NCBI GenBank assembly: GCA_037951165.1
Contig: JBBDHG010000026.1
Location: forward strand, 733,501-797,500
Direction: 5' to 3'
DNA from: Lophius americanus
Lineage: Eukaryota > Chordata > Actinopteri > Lophiiformes > Lophiidae
DNA length: 64,000 nt
In this document: one piece after another, positions 25,205 through 37,935 of the stretch
Layout: each line of letters starts with the position of its first letter
Numbering within the stretch: position 1 is the stretch's first letter
Translations under genes and position numbers: made by a program
The notes under the pieces: generated by a model
The model's database searches: none
Told to the model about the DNA's origin: nothing
What the model saw: the letters and a program-made list of their open reading frames with translations, nothing else

Positions 25205-25854
25205 TCTGATGTTACTTTGAAGTGGAAGACTGAAATGGCAGAAGATAGATTCCAAATCTACCACAGCAGAGAAAAAACGCGGGTCAGAACGACAAGCTCG
25301 AATGATAATTAAGTGAAGGTGGTAGGTTGGACCCGGGGAGGGGGAAGCACTTCCCCCCTCAACCAGAGGAACTGTCTGTCAGAGAGGCTGCTGCAGCATC
25401 TGCCACATGTTCCTCTGCAGGATAAAAGGTCTTCCTTATTAAGTCAGCTGTCACATCGGGGACCATGCCAAGGGAAACATCCATCCACTCACTATTCCCA
25501 GCTGCACCCTCGTAGGTCTCTGCCAACACAGAGTCCTAGCATGACCTCACATGACCTCAATTTAGAGATCTACTACATAATCTGATCCCTAAGAACACAA
25601 GTAATCCTCAAAGAGACATATCGATAGGGGGGTATAGGTTTTCTAGATCTACACAACCCGATCCTGGGCTTAGACTTAGATTTCCCCCCCCCCCATAAGT
25701 GACTAATTTTTAGTCATAAACCAAATTCAACCGAAAGAAGATTAGATCTACGACCAGCTATCGAGGTAGCGGTATGTTGTTGTGAAGAGGATTAACTCTC
25801 CCGGGGACGAGGAAGACTTGATATGATCGAGGGGGAACAAGACTTCTACCTATA
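25205..25854. other. Non-coding stretch, nothing recognised
   Basis: Mixed composition, with a poly-C run at about 25684-25694. No domain or family was recognised. Confidence 0.4.
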
Positions 25855-26100
25855 ACTAGAATATTTTAAAGACAAATGTTTGGCCTTCAAGCACAACTGG
25901 ATCGTGAAGCAAGTCGATGACGCCAAGAACAAGACTAAGTCCACCTCTCCATTGCCCCAAAAGGTTTTGGAAGGGCCCAGTCAAAGTCCAGATATGAATT
26001 CTATTAAGGTACTGTGTCAGAACCGGAAAAGAGAAACTTATTCCCATAAAGTTTTCCAATTTAGTTGCACCGAAGCAGTTCGGTAAGGAAGAATATGCCG
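25855..26100 (+). pseudogene. Tc1-like transposase remnant (C-terminal DDE part)
   Basis: The plus strand reads AKNKTKST, then QKVLEGPSQSPDMNSIKVLC, which matches DPKHTSKST...KVLEWPSQSPDLNPIEHLW of Tc1/mariner transposases. The conserved W and E positions are replaced (G and K), so the catalytic triad is broken. A 69-codon frame at 25880-26086 is the surviving piece. Confidence 0.75.
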
Positions 26101-26769
26101 GAATTCCAGAAAAACTGCTGGAAGAATTTGTTGCAGCTGAAGATGTCTCAGCCGGCTAACGTTGACTTTGACGATGGTTGTGAGAAATGAGTCAAAGTTT
26201 CTACGATGGGATGTGAAGCCCTTACACTCATCTCAATCTCTTATAGAATAAAAAAAAAAAGTACTGGTGCGGGGCTTCCACTCCTTGAACGGACGTGAGC
26301 AGAACTGAGGAGCGTTTTTCAACAAAGTGTTACTCAGACCCATGACTCAACAGTTTTATTGGATTATAGGGGATTATGGGATTTAAAAAGGGAATCATTT
26401 ACTTTTGAGTGGGATTTCTCTGCAACTTTCAATTACCCTTTCACTGAGGCACTGTGAGTGGATTGATTGAGGACAGATGGAGATGACCTCTGATCAGCTT
26501 TCTAAGGTCACGTCTGTCAAGTGTCAAGTTAAGAGAATCGATTCAAGTATCGAGTCGGTTTCTGATGAATTGATTTTTTTTTTTTTTCCTTCGGGGGGGG
26601 GAGTCATTTTCACCCATTTCCATCAAAAAACATCATCCAAACATTTATCAGCCTCCCACAGATCTCAACACAAATATTAAGTTGGTTTCATCTAAGAACA
26701 GTAAACACTGTGTTTTACTTTAATAGTTCATATTTTACTCCGCTCTTTTCCTTAAAAACACTGTTTTGT
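26101..26769. other. Non-coding stretch, nothing recognised
   Basis: Poly-A and poly-T/G runs occur at about 26245 and 26573-26600. No coding signal was seen. Confidence 0.45.
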
Positions 26770-27340
<571 letters not shown>

Positions 27341-28764
27341 TATATTAAAATAATTTAAAAAAAACAACATTATAAAATGATGTGGAACACCTGGAGCGTG
27401 ACTCATTCTTTTAATTTCACTAACTGTTATTCCTTGTCAAATCCTGCCAGCTGCCACACTCACATTACCCACAATGCAACGTGGCTGCCGACTGTTTAAG
27501 GGGAAAATGTTGTGGATTAAGCTGTATTAGTCATCATTCAATGACCAAACTAATGATTAGTTATGACTGAAATGATTGATAGTGAAATAATCACACAGTG
27601 GGTAAAAGTCTGACTTTCCCTGTGGATCTCTGCTGGTTAACTTAAGACGAAGAAGAACCCCGTAAGACATTTTGAGCAGGGAATGCAGGCGGTTCATTGT
27701 TTCCCTCACGAGAGGCATCAAGCCTTTACACGCTCCAGTCGGGGTTGCTCAATCACTAATAAAATACAAAATCATGGCAACAAGAGGCTGCAATAAATGG
27801 TCTGATAGAAAGAAAGTTAAGAAAACACATTTCTTTTCTTTACAGCGCTGGATTGAGGCTTAGAGGCTAAATGTTAGTGATGAAGATCTACCTCATCACT
27901 TTCTGCTCAGCGCTATTTCTCTAAGCACGTCGCCTCGACAACACTTTGCATAGCTCAAGGCAACATATTTCTGTGACAAGCACGAACCAACCGAGGAATG
28001 TGCGATATTACAAAATCAGGCTTTTATTATTTCCTTACTCATTACAAGTGAGTCAAGGTTGAGTCACACGCCAGGTGTGCCTGCAGGAATCTGCTCGGTA
28101 AATGACTCGCATGTATCATAAATAGTTCTCCGCATTCACCTCGGAATAGTTTAACCTTTCCATTCGCTCCTTCGCATGTTTGGGTTTTTTTTTTTTTCAG
28201 AGTAGAGGCAGTTTGTTCGATTAATTCTTTTCAGCTCTTCCAAGTTTAAAAGTTGAGGCAGAAGGTTCAGTTTGGAAAAAAAAAATTTTTGAACAGCTTC
28301 AACTTTTGTGAAAGGGAATCGGACAAAATCCTTCTGATGAGGAAGATCAACCTATACGACTGAAAGTTCTAGAACAGCTTCTAAATAGTGGAGTGTTCCC
28401 AGCAGGGGTTTGGAGCTCATGCATAACCAGAAGAAACACAAGAAACCATAAATTTGGGCTTCGAGGGAACTTTGATGGTCCTCTTCTATTCTAACACGCT
28501 ACAGCAGAACAAATACGACGTTATGTAATGTTTAAATAAATGTGTTCCGAGACATTTCTCTTCATTCATGTACCATTAATGGATAAAAAACTCAAATAAA
28601 ACATCTAGAGCTCATCGTGTTTCATCGGTCAAAGTCGTTTCCTTTTTATCACAAATACAACAATATTTATAGATTAGTCATATTTTACTTTCTCAGGAGA
28701 AATTCATTCAATAAAATATCTATCATATCTAACTGTTAATGTTACACCTAAACGTTAAATATAC
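27341..28764. other. Non-coding stretch, possible conserved non-coding DNA
   Basis: The sequence at 27850-28170 is non-repetitive and of balanced composition, without domains. The rest is AT-rich. Nothing was recognised. Confidence 0.35.
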
Positions 28765-29233
28765 ATTTGAATATAAATGTTATATCTAAATGATACATTT
28801 GACTAAACGCTTGAATGTAAATGTTATATCTAAATGATACATTTAACTAAACGCTTGAATGTAAATGTTATATCTAAATGATACATTAAGTAAACGCTTG
28901 AATATAAATGTTATATCTAAATGATACATTTAAGTAAACGCTTGAATATAAATGTTATATCTAAATGATACATTTAACTAAACGCTTGAATATAAATGTT
29001 ATATCTAAATGATACATTTAACTAAACGCTTGAATATAAATGTTATATCTAAATGATACATTAAGTAAACGCTTGAATATAAATGTTATATCTAAATGAT
29101 ACATTGAAGTAAACGCTTGAATATAAATGTTATATCTAAATGATACATTTAACTAAACGCTTGAATATAAATGTTATATCTAAATGATACATTTAAGTAA
29201 ACGCTTGAATATAAATGTTATATCTAAATGATA
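28765..29233. repeat. 44-bp minisatellite, ten to eleven copies
   Basis: The unit contains AAACGCTTGAATATAAATG, TTATATCTAAATGATACATT and a variable TTAACT/AAGT joint, so the period alternates between 43 and 44 bp. AAACGCTTGAAT recurs ten times between about 28804 and 29209. A diverged partial unit precedes the array. Confidence 0.95.
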
Positions 29234-29255
29234 AATCAGATTACTGAATCCTGCT

Positions 29256-29346
29256 GAATTATTATTATTATTAATAATAATAATAATCTTGTTATAATTA
29301 TTATTACAATTACATTATTATTACTATTACATTATTATTACTATTA

Positions 29347-29388
<42 letters not shown>

Positions 29389-29396
29389 CATTATTA
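29256..29396. repeat. (ATT)n microsatellite cluster
   Basis: Runs of ATT and their inverse AAT, the longest at about 29347-29388. Confidence 0.9.
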
Positions 29397-30773
29397 CAGG
29401 CAGTGCATTACAGTTCAATGTACGTTATAATGTTTTGGAATGTTGGTTTGTATGCAAAACTGAGCAGAACCAAGAAACTAGGAGCATCATTTTCCATCTT
29501 TATCTAGAATAGCATTCATGTTTTGCACGATTCTCTCCCATAACAGATGTTGGTGAACGTCCTCTCCTCAGATATCGCTTTAAAAACAAAGAATGCAGAT
29601 TCCTCTTTCTGCTCATATCCCAGTTTCTTGCAGCTGAGGCGCTGTCACCTGTTTCAGAGTAGATCCTGAGGGCATCTTACCCTCCTTGACGACACTCCTG
29701 CTGGCAGAGGGGCCGGCCGGCCGGCCTCACGTATCGCGGTGCAGGGTGTTGGGTTGCGCTGCTCTCTGTCACTTGAGAAGGTACAAACAGACACGTCGGC
29801 ACTATGCGGCGACATATATGAGAAGGAAAACAACAGGATAATCCCCCGTCAGAACAAATTCACACATCGTGTCTCCATCTGTACGCACACATATTCAGGA
29901 TATACCGTTGTTCCTAAAACATACGTTTGCTAAAGCTAACAATAATTCTACATGCACTGGAATCACGCCACCGCATGAATATCTGTGCGTGTGTGGAAAA
30001 GTGTTCCCAGCTGAGGTAGAAAAGTAGATGTTGATTTACCCTCTTCTGACCTCTGACTTTTCTGTCTGCCCCACAAAATCCCCCTGTGTTCTGAAGGACC
30101 ACTCTTAGCCTCGTTACAGCGGGAGGTAAAACTGTCCTCGACGATAATTTGGACATTTATAGCGCGTCTTAACGGTGAGGATGATTTGGATGCTTCGCTC
30201 CTTCACATCTGTCCGAGACTTTGACTCCTGATTTTAGCTGATAGTTAATGAGACAGCGCAGACGTGTCGTATGAGCGGAACTACATTAACAGGGAATATG
30301 GTGGAAGCAGTTTTTTTTTTTCCCAGAGGGATTCTTTATCTCATCTGGCTTAGAAAAAGCCTCTGGATCCTCCAGGATGAGCCGGAGAGTGTTGCTGGGG
30401 AGAGAACTATCTGGAAATGCCCTTCTTTAATGGCCATCTGTGACCCAACCCCAGATAAGTAGAAGGAAATGGGATGGAATGAATGGTGACTCTTTCCCAC
30501 TGGTGTGAATGTGACTGAATGGTTGGCGCTGTGATGAACTGGACCTCACGCCCTCATGTCAGCAGACGGGCGCTCCAGCCAATGACCGTGCAGCAGACAA
30601 ACGGCTACAGAAACGGCATTAGGTATTCCCTCGCCATTGAATGTGTCGTTCAACGCTTCCTTTTTTCTTTCTCCTTAAAATTTGGAATCTTCTCTAAGTC
30701 TAAACAATCATTGGACTCTGTTCCTGTTCTCGGTCCACGGGTCAGGATCGACACATGCGTAGGCATGAACATG

Positions 30774-30808
<35 letters not shown>

Positions 30809-31700
30809 CAGATGTCCTAGAAAAGCTGCTCTGCCACCAGATTCCCCTTTGCACTCCCTATGCCCCCTCTGCCAGTTTGACCCCCTGCCCCCACCCCACT
30901 GCTTGGTTCAGAGTGTGTAATGGAGCATTAATGCATTGGATGGCAGAGCTGCAGTGAGCGCCAACACACACTCACACACTGTGGCTTCTCTCTCGGTCAA
31001 CAGTGCCAGCTGCGACCCGCTGTCCACCAGCACGTGCCAGCATGATGGCCCATAACCACCACATTTGGTTTGTGTGTGTGTGTGTGTGTGTGTATGTTTA
31101 AAGGAGCCGAGGGTTTAACCTAAAATCCCGTCACTCAGCTGCTTCAACTGTCAGACGGTCTCATAGACGGACCTTAAACAAATGCACAGAGCGGGTCACA
31201 AACAGAACTCGGTTGATCTGCTGCGGTCCTTTGGATGCAGATGGTCATTGTGTGTACGGAGGAATGTGCAGCTTTGAGTGACTAACGCAGTCACGTCCTC
31301 GGCGTTACAGTCGCTTCCTGTGTTTGCAAATGCTTCCCGCCATCTTGAGCTCAGTGCAGGAGCACCGGGTAGTACTACGTGTTTACAAAGGCAGAACTTT
31401 GAGATGTCCTTGGCTGCTGCAAGGAGCCACTTTTGGAATCTGGTGTCAGTTTACGGATACGGCCTGGGATCAGTAGTGGTAGTGGGTGGGGTGGGGGGGG
31501 TTCTTACACCGACAGGCGCAGAGGGGCAACTCGGCATCCCATCATACTCGCATTAAACAACGGTAAGATCGTCTACCAAACATTCCACAGATATACAGCC
31601 ATGAGATTAAATCCTTCGGCCTAATGTTGTGTAGGTGTGAGATGGACTGCAGGTTCTGTCACATTTCTATCAGAACCAGCAGAAATGGACTTCGGGCTCC
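29397..31700. other. Intergenic stretch with two dinucleotide repeats
   Basis: (CA)n lies at about 30775-30804 and (TG)n at about 31070-31093. The sequence at 30500-31350 is GC-richer and non-repetitive, with frames up to 133 residues but no domain or splice-linked structure. It is a reasonable place to look for conserved non-coding elements downstream of jag2. Confidence 0.4.
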
Positions 31701-31705
31701 TACCC

Positions 31706-32165
31706 TCACGATGCCCCACTGGATACCGGTTATGAAGAGGATCCATTCCAAGCTTTTATTGATTACTTTTAAAGCCTTTGACCGGACTATATCATAGATT
31801 TAGTCGCACTCTATGAACCCAGCTGCTGTCTTCACTCTTCAGGCACGACCACTTCTAGCTGTAAACCAATAATAATAATAACACACTTAATTTATAATGC
31901 ACTTTACATTTGGATCAAATCTCAAAGTGCTACAAAGTCAAAAACTAAAAAAGGGGGCCGGACGTTTTCCATTAGAACTCTAAACTCCACACAATTTCTC
32001 CAAATGTATTTCTATCGGAAGCCTTTTCCATAGTTTTTATCTATTATTATTTATGCTGTATTGTTTTTACTTTTTTAATAGTGACTGTCCAATTATGTTT
32101 GATATTGTTCTGTTAAACCAGTTTCAACTGTGTTTTTGAAAAGTGCTATACAAATAAAGTCTATT
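31706..32165 (+). pseudogene. LINE ORF2 C-terminus and 3' end (L2-like), decayed
   Basis: The plus strand reads HWIPVMKRIHSKLLLITFKA, matching the HWLPVRYRIDFKILLLTFKALNG motif at the end of teleost LINE ORF2 proteins. It is followed by SLYEPSCCL. The segment ends with GTGCTATACAAATAAAGTCTATTATTATTATC, the usual tail of such elements. Indels remove most of the region between. Confidence 0.6.
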
Positions 32166-32430
32166 ATTATTATCATTATACAGGGCATCCCTGACCGTGT
32201 CACCGGTTGTCCTCGCTTAGACCAAATTGGTAACTGCTTATTACTTTAGTACTGTAGTTTGGGCAATTCTCTGACCAAGTTGTCTTGCCATCACATTTTG
32301 TTCCTCGTCAAAGTCCATCTTTCCGGCTTCCGACATCAACTTTTAAGAGATAACTCCCACTTGCCGCCTCATGTATCCCACCCAACGACAGGTGTGACGG
32401 TGGTTGTAATGTTATGGCAGATTGGTTTAA
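32166..32430 (+). mobile_element. Dispersed repeat family B, 3' part
   Basis: The 3' landmarks appear in order: GACCGTGTCACCGGTTGTCC, GCCATCACATTTTG, TTGCCGCCTCATGTATCCCACCC and GTAATGTTATGGCAGATTGG. It abuts the LINE tail directly. Confidence 0.6.
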
Positions 32431-34179
32431 ATGAAAAAACCCTTTGAGCCAAATTTGGTGGCGATTCATCCGACTGCGTCATGAAAACGGAGCCAGCCGA
32501 CTCAATACAAGAGAAAATCCAAGCCTGACAGCAGAAACCTCCATATTAAATATCAAATTATCCCTTTAAAGGACCGAACCCTTCTTAAACTCAATTTAGT
32601 CTCCACAGATAAGTATATCCGTAAACATTAGCCGCCTTCCCCTCTCCCTCCATGACTCCACCAATTCCACAGAGCTGTGTAAGTCGATCCAGCCCTTCCG
32701 ACAAGGGAAGGTTCTATTAGCGTCAGCCAGGAGCACCCACGAGAATCAGCAGGCGAAGCGTCCCACCCCACCCGGCATCATAACATTACTCATGAAACAT
32801 TCACATCTTGATGTTGCCAGCATGATCGCGCCAGCCTCCCATTGGCGGAGGTCGGATCGGACCAGAACAGGAGATGAGGTTCTATTGGTGAAGTGGAAGC
32901 GAGAGTGATGGGAGGATGGTGAGGCTCGGATCGATTCATCCCAGTCATCCTCAGCCCACGCAGATGAGGGCAAGGGCGAGGACTGCAGGGCTTGGGAGGA
33001 TTGTTCTTCTTGTACAAGTGGAAGAAACAGAGGCTGGGAGTTAACCTTGAGGGGTCCGGGGTCGTTAATCCATATCAGACCCTTTAGTTAACACTCCTTA
33101 CAATTAACACGTTTGAAACTCCGCTATTGATCAGAGCTAAATTTACTCTGCAGCTCACTTTATTCCAATTACCGCTATTCTATCCAGCCCACCTCTGTCT
33201 CCAAGACTTTCTGCTGCTCCGCCGGTGCAAACGAGGTGAACCGACTTATTTCTGGAAGGAAAGCATTGAAAAGTAGCCCCCGAGGAAGAAGAGGAAGAGG
33301 AAGAAGAGGAAGAGGAAGAACAGTAATTGTCCAAGGCTATGTTTACACTGCAGATTAAAGAATACTAAATCAGATTTCTTTTTTTTCTTCCCCACACAAC
33401 ATTCCTCTTTTATTCTAAATGCTTCCTTTTTCTAAAAGGCATAGCTTTAAGTTATAAAAATGGACGGGGATAAAATGACGTGCAAGAAGTCGGCTCGCTG
33501 GGTGATGCATCCATAAAAAATGGAATATAATCATTTGACGACAGGCTGTTTTAAAGTCTACTGAGTAACATCCTTATTACAATCCTGACTTTTACCAAAA
33601 GGTGTGTCTCGTTCCTATCGTGTCACAACTTACCAAACAAGCATGAAATACTTGGTACCTTCTGATGCATTTCATTTAGGGAAAACCGAAAACGCCGGCG
33701 CCGGAAATCAACACGCCACCAAACCCAAACAAAAATAAAAGTAAAATGATTGTGTTATGATTTATATAGTCACAAATAACAATAACCAGAATGTTTGAAG
33801 TCTTTGAAAAACTGAAATTAAATAAAAAGTGACTCCCTCTTTGGACCGGATAGAGAGTTCAGGTGTAATTATCACCTAATCCAGCCTGAACCTGCAGGAA
33901 CATGAACATTCAGCAAGAAGACCTTGAAGGAAATGTGGTTTGAGTTTAGACTAGGGCTCCTAACGTCAGGAATGAAATGTCAAGTTTGACTTTGGTTATG
34001 TTATTACAAAACAAAACATGAAAGAGCAAAGAAAACAGTTTAGTTTTTGTGCCAATTAAGCATTTTTTTTTCTTCTCCCGAATACTTTGGAAAAATCGTA
34101 TTGTACTCCCGATAAGTCGGAGAGATTACGGAATCGTCATCGCCGACGCATATCCTTCATGTTAACGGGAAAACTCAAA
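32431..34179. other. Non-coding stretch, nothing recognised
   Basis: It includes a short AGG/AAG-rich patch (33280-33325). Several short frames are present without domains. Confidence 0.4.
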
Positions 34180-34520
34180 AAAAATATAGCAATCACTTTC
34201 AAATTATTGACCCACATAGGACTAAGTGAGAGGAAGAACTGTATTGATTTTGGCAAAACATTGGCTGTATATATCCAACACTAGAGGGAGCTTCATCTCG
34301 GAAAAAGGTTTTATGTCATAATTTATCAAGTTTGTTTCGATTTAGTCCATATTCTGGTGCTTATGAATGAAGGAGCTCAATCGTTCATACGTTTACTGAT
34401 GAGGGGAGTTTTTTCACGAAAAACACTTTACCAGACATAACTTCACATTTAATTTGAGGAGTTCAATCAGGGGATTGCTTTTAGAATGATGAGTATTATG
34501 GGGTTTTTTTTGGAGTTATA
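34180..34520 (+). mobile_element. Dispersed repeat family A, copy 6
   Basis: GAGAGGAAGAACTGTATTG, CAACACTAGAGGGAGCTTCATC, TCGATTTAGTCCATATTC and GAGTTCAATCAGGGGATTG follow in family order. The terminal hairpin is missing, so the copy is truncated. Confidence 0.5.
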
Positions 34521-34999
34521 TGACAGCCTATGCTCGGTAAAAATGCGATTCCCACTTTGAAAAGTCTAATGAAACATTATGAACATAATGGGTTAGATGT
34601 GTGATTAGCACCTAATCTATCCTGAACCTGCGTATTAAGAGTTATTACATACTTATTACATAAAAGTAAACACTCAAAGTTCAGTTTTGATTATGTTGGT
34701 TATTCTTCTAACCTGAACAGACCTGTGTGGGATTGTTCCATCAGGATCCACCTGCTTTTTTGCTGACCGTTACATTTCTGCAATTTCCAATGTCGTGCCT
34801 TGAAAACCAAATATTACAAGCATATTCAAAATGTGTCAAAAACCTTTTTAATAAATAACTGGGAGGATTATTTAGAACAATGAAATATCCACTCACATAA
34901 CTGAAACGTTTCCATCGGTATAAATTGAACTTATGCCCCGAGAATAATAAAAATGTATACAATATGCATATTCAGCTTTGAACACCAGCAGTGATGCAT
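34521..34999. other. Spacer below the putative jag2 3' end
   Basis: AT-rich, nothing recognised. Confidence 0.4.
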
Positions 35000-37372
35000 C
35001 TTTAATTCTTTATTTTTGCTGTGTCCCATTTACAGAAAATGAAATGGTATTTTGGAGACAATGACATGATATGAAAAGGGATGATTTTAAACCGAGTTGG
35101 TAACTTAAATCACATCTGCATGATAGCAAAAAATAAAAAATAAAACATCTGCAAATATTGTTCCCTTCATTAAAGCCTTTAAACCAGACAGGAAGCGTAT
35201 GCGTGATTTCCACATTTGACCAACTGGCGTCCACATTCATGACAATTAAAAAAGCCACAGTGGAGCGTTCTTTTCTTTCGACACCCCCCTCCATTAGACG
35301 TTTTATTCCAAATTCTCCATGATAGCAAAGTGAGACGAGGAGAGCCCTTTACTCAGGCGAATAAAACGCGCCACTATACACCACACAGCGATTTAAAGAG
35401 TTACTTTCCTTAATAGTGAAAATAAACCCCCAACATAAAAAGATGACCGTCGATTTACAATAATAATGATTCATTGCTCGTTACATTAAGGCACCTGAAG
35501 CTCAAGGGGTTTGTGACGGGTTTAGAAATGGTTTGAGAACGCCTTAAGGCTAGAATGTCGGGCAGCCGCGCAACGCCGCCCGACAAAACCATATTTAGAA
35601 TTTAGTTTTTTTTTAAACCAAATCCCACCGAAATAATTCATGCTTAAAAACAAAAGTGAGTCAAAGGGGAACGACTGGATCAAATAATGGGGAGGTCTGC
35701 AACTTGTATCTCAAGCCACACCCCATGTGTGATGTCACTGGGGGCAACTTCCCTTATTAGGCTGGAAAAAACACCCGACTAGGACGAACGCCGACCGAGG
35801 TCCGGCCATGAGGGCGACTTGGTATCAAGTTTCTGAATGTGTAGGAAACCATTTCCTGTTTCCGCTTTCCCCTTTAAATTAAATTACAAATGTTGGTTTT
35901 GTGATGCTATTCTGAAATACAATGAACTCGTCCTTTCGTCCAAATACAGACACAGACTTTCTACAATGGAAGAAAACTAAGTGTAAAAAATAAAATAAAT
36001 AAAATAAAGATTCAGACCAGATTCTTTATATCGGACCATAAATAGCCAAGAAAAGGGACAGAAAACAAGAGTTTGAGCATAAAATAGTCAATGTTTGATT
36101 GTCCTGGTGACAGTTTTCTTTATTTTTGGATTATAGTCGTATTGGATTATTAACTTAAAACCACTAAACGCATTAACGTTGTTGTGACATTCAGGAAAAA
36201 ACAAAAAAACAACAACGAGCACGTTCTCCAGACAAACCATGCGTAAACCCTTCAGAAATTCCTTCATGGGCGGTACCTCACTGTAAAGATTCTCAGCCGC
36301 GGGACTCTGAATATGAAGCGTTATAAAAATGTGCCTATTTTGACTGGCATAAATAAAAGGAATGGCATTGTAAAAAAAATAAAAATAATATTAATCATAA
36401 TAATAACAATAATAATAATAATAATAATAAAAATGTGTGACTTGTCTTTAAGTTACTCAATTCAAATATACACAGCGTCTCCCTTAGTATTTACACGTAT
36501 GTACAGAGTATTCATTTCTGTTTGGATCAAATACCTTGAATGGCGTTGCTGTGAAATCGAACTCTTTAAATGTACACTTCCATCCCTTTGAGATTTGAGA
36601 ACAAGGAGGTCAAACTGGGCAGCGCGACTCGGAGCCTCGACGCGGCTCTCGGAAAGGCACTTGCTACCAACTCAAATACTGCAAAAAATCCTCAAACAGA
36701 GCTTTCAGCCAAGATAACTGAGAGGCAGGAGAACAAAAAAAAAATGGAAGGCCACATAGTAGGCACTGGGGTTTTTCTGCCCCCTCTCCCCTCCAGGCCA
36801 AGTGTTTCGGTAAGGCTGGCGCATGATGGCCACTGATGGATCGGCGGGCAAAAGGAGGGTTTCCTTGGTTACCGTGGCTGCAGCGGTCCATTTCCATCAA
36901 AACTCTTCCTTTACTGTTCCCCACAGACACTGAACAGGAACCCACTGACAATTCAACAAAATCCAAAATCATCAGTAAACAACAACAAAAAAAATCTTTA
37001 TACAGGTTGTTTCTCTCTCTCTCGGTTTTTGGTGATACCTCTCGTTTCTTTAAATGGTACAAACCCATGAACAAAAATCTGGAGAGAGCTTCCTCGGCCT
37101 CGTGAATAACAGTTACATGTCAGCTCCTTTAAAGGAAAAGAAGTGAACAGGAGCAACTAAAAAAAAAAAAAAAGAGATCTTCACTGTGCTTAAGCCTCCT
37201 GAATCAAAAAAAATCATTTTGGGTGGCAGTGACAAATCATGAAAACAAAGAATGGCTTTTTTAAAAACTTAAAGCCTTTTTTTTCCCCCTCCAAATGTTG
37301 TCCAAAAATAAGAGTAGTCACTGCCTTGCAGTTTCTCTCGCTTCCAAATGGCGAGTCCTTGGTTATCATTTC
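35000..37372 (-). other. jag2: Putative jag2 3' UTR
   Basis: The sequence runs downstream of the jag2 stop codon without an obvious gene boundary. It is AT-rich, with (AAT)n at 36385-36430 and poly-A runs. Possible AATAAA signals on the minus strand lie at 35302-35307 and 35009-35014, the latter in an AAAAATAAAGAATTAAAG context. The true end is inferred, not proven. A shorter UTR using another signal (for example near 36120) is possible. Confidence 0.4.
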
Positions 37373-37935
37373 CTACACACAATGGTCTCTCAGGTCTTTC
37401 TGACCCGTCAAGGCGGCACTGACAGTTTTCCAGCGGTTGTCTTTGGGGCTGTAGCCTGGGGTCCTGTGTGGAGCTTTGAGGGGTGAACTGGAACTGTGCA
37501 GCGTACAGACCACGCCCCCACTGGACTGCACTGCAGTCTTAGAGTACTTACTAACGTCCTGCTTCCCCGCTTCTGCGCCGCAACACTCATCCTCGAGCTC
37601 GAGCTCGCCTTCCGTCTCTTCTTCCGTCTCTTCTTCCTCCTCCTCCACCTCCTCCCCCTCCTCCCCCTCACACGTCCGATAGCTGGGGCCCATGAGCTTT
37701 TTGCGCTCGTGCTCGGCCTCCTTGTTGCTCTCTTTTAGCTGCTGCTGCTGCTGCTGCTGCGGGCGTTCAACAACCAGCCGAAGGGGCTCCCACTGGTTGT
37801 TCACGTTGTCGTTGGCGGATGAGCGGATGTTCCTCTCGCGCTCTTTTCTCCTTTTGCGTGTCCACCAGACGCAAACGATGATGCAGGGGAGGCAGAGCAA
37901 GAAGAGGACCACATATAGTAGAGGAACCAGGTAAT
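37373..37935 (-). CDS. jag2: jag2 exon 26: TM helix and cytosolic tail, stop
   Basis: It starts after CAACAG in phase 1 and ends at TAA (37373-37375). It encodes YLVPLLYVVLFLLCLPCIIV (TM) and CVWWTRKRRKERER (stop-transfer). NNQWEPL, seven glutamines from a CAG run and a long Glu-rich stretch follow. The C-terminus is DLRDHCV. The (CTG)n on the plus strand is at about 37738-37760. Serine-rich frames on the plus strand here are antisense shadows. Confidence 0.93.

Noticed and set aside
25880..26086. Small protein gene of 68 codons
   Set aside because: Its sequence is a decayed Tc1 transposase segment (GPSQSPDMN).
28765..29233. CRISPR-like array
   Set aside because: The 44-bp units are contiguous with no variable spacers, and the genome is a vertebrate one.
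37476..37934. Plus-strand serine- and leucine-rich frames
   Set aside because: They are antisense to jag2 exon 26, whose acidic and glutamine codons read as Ser/Leu/Cys on the other strand.
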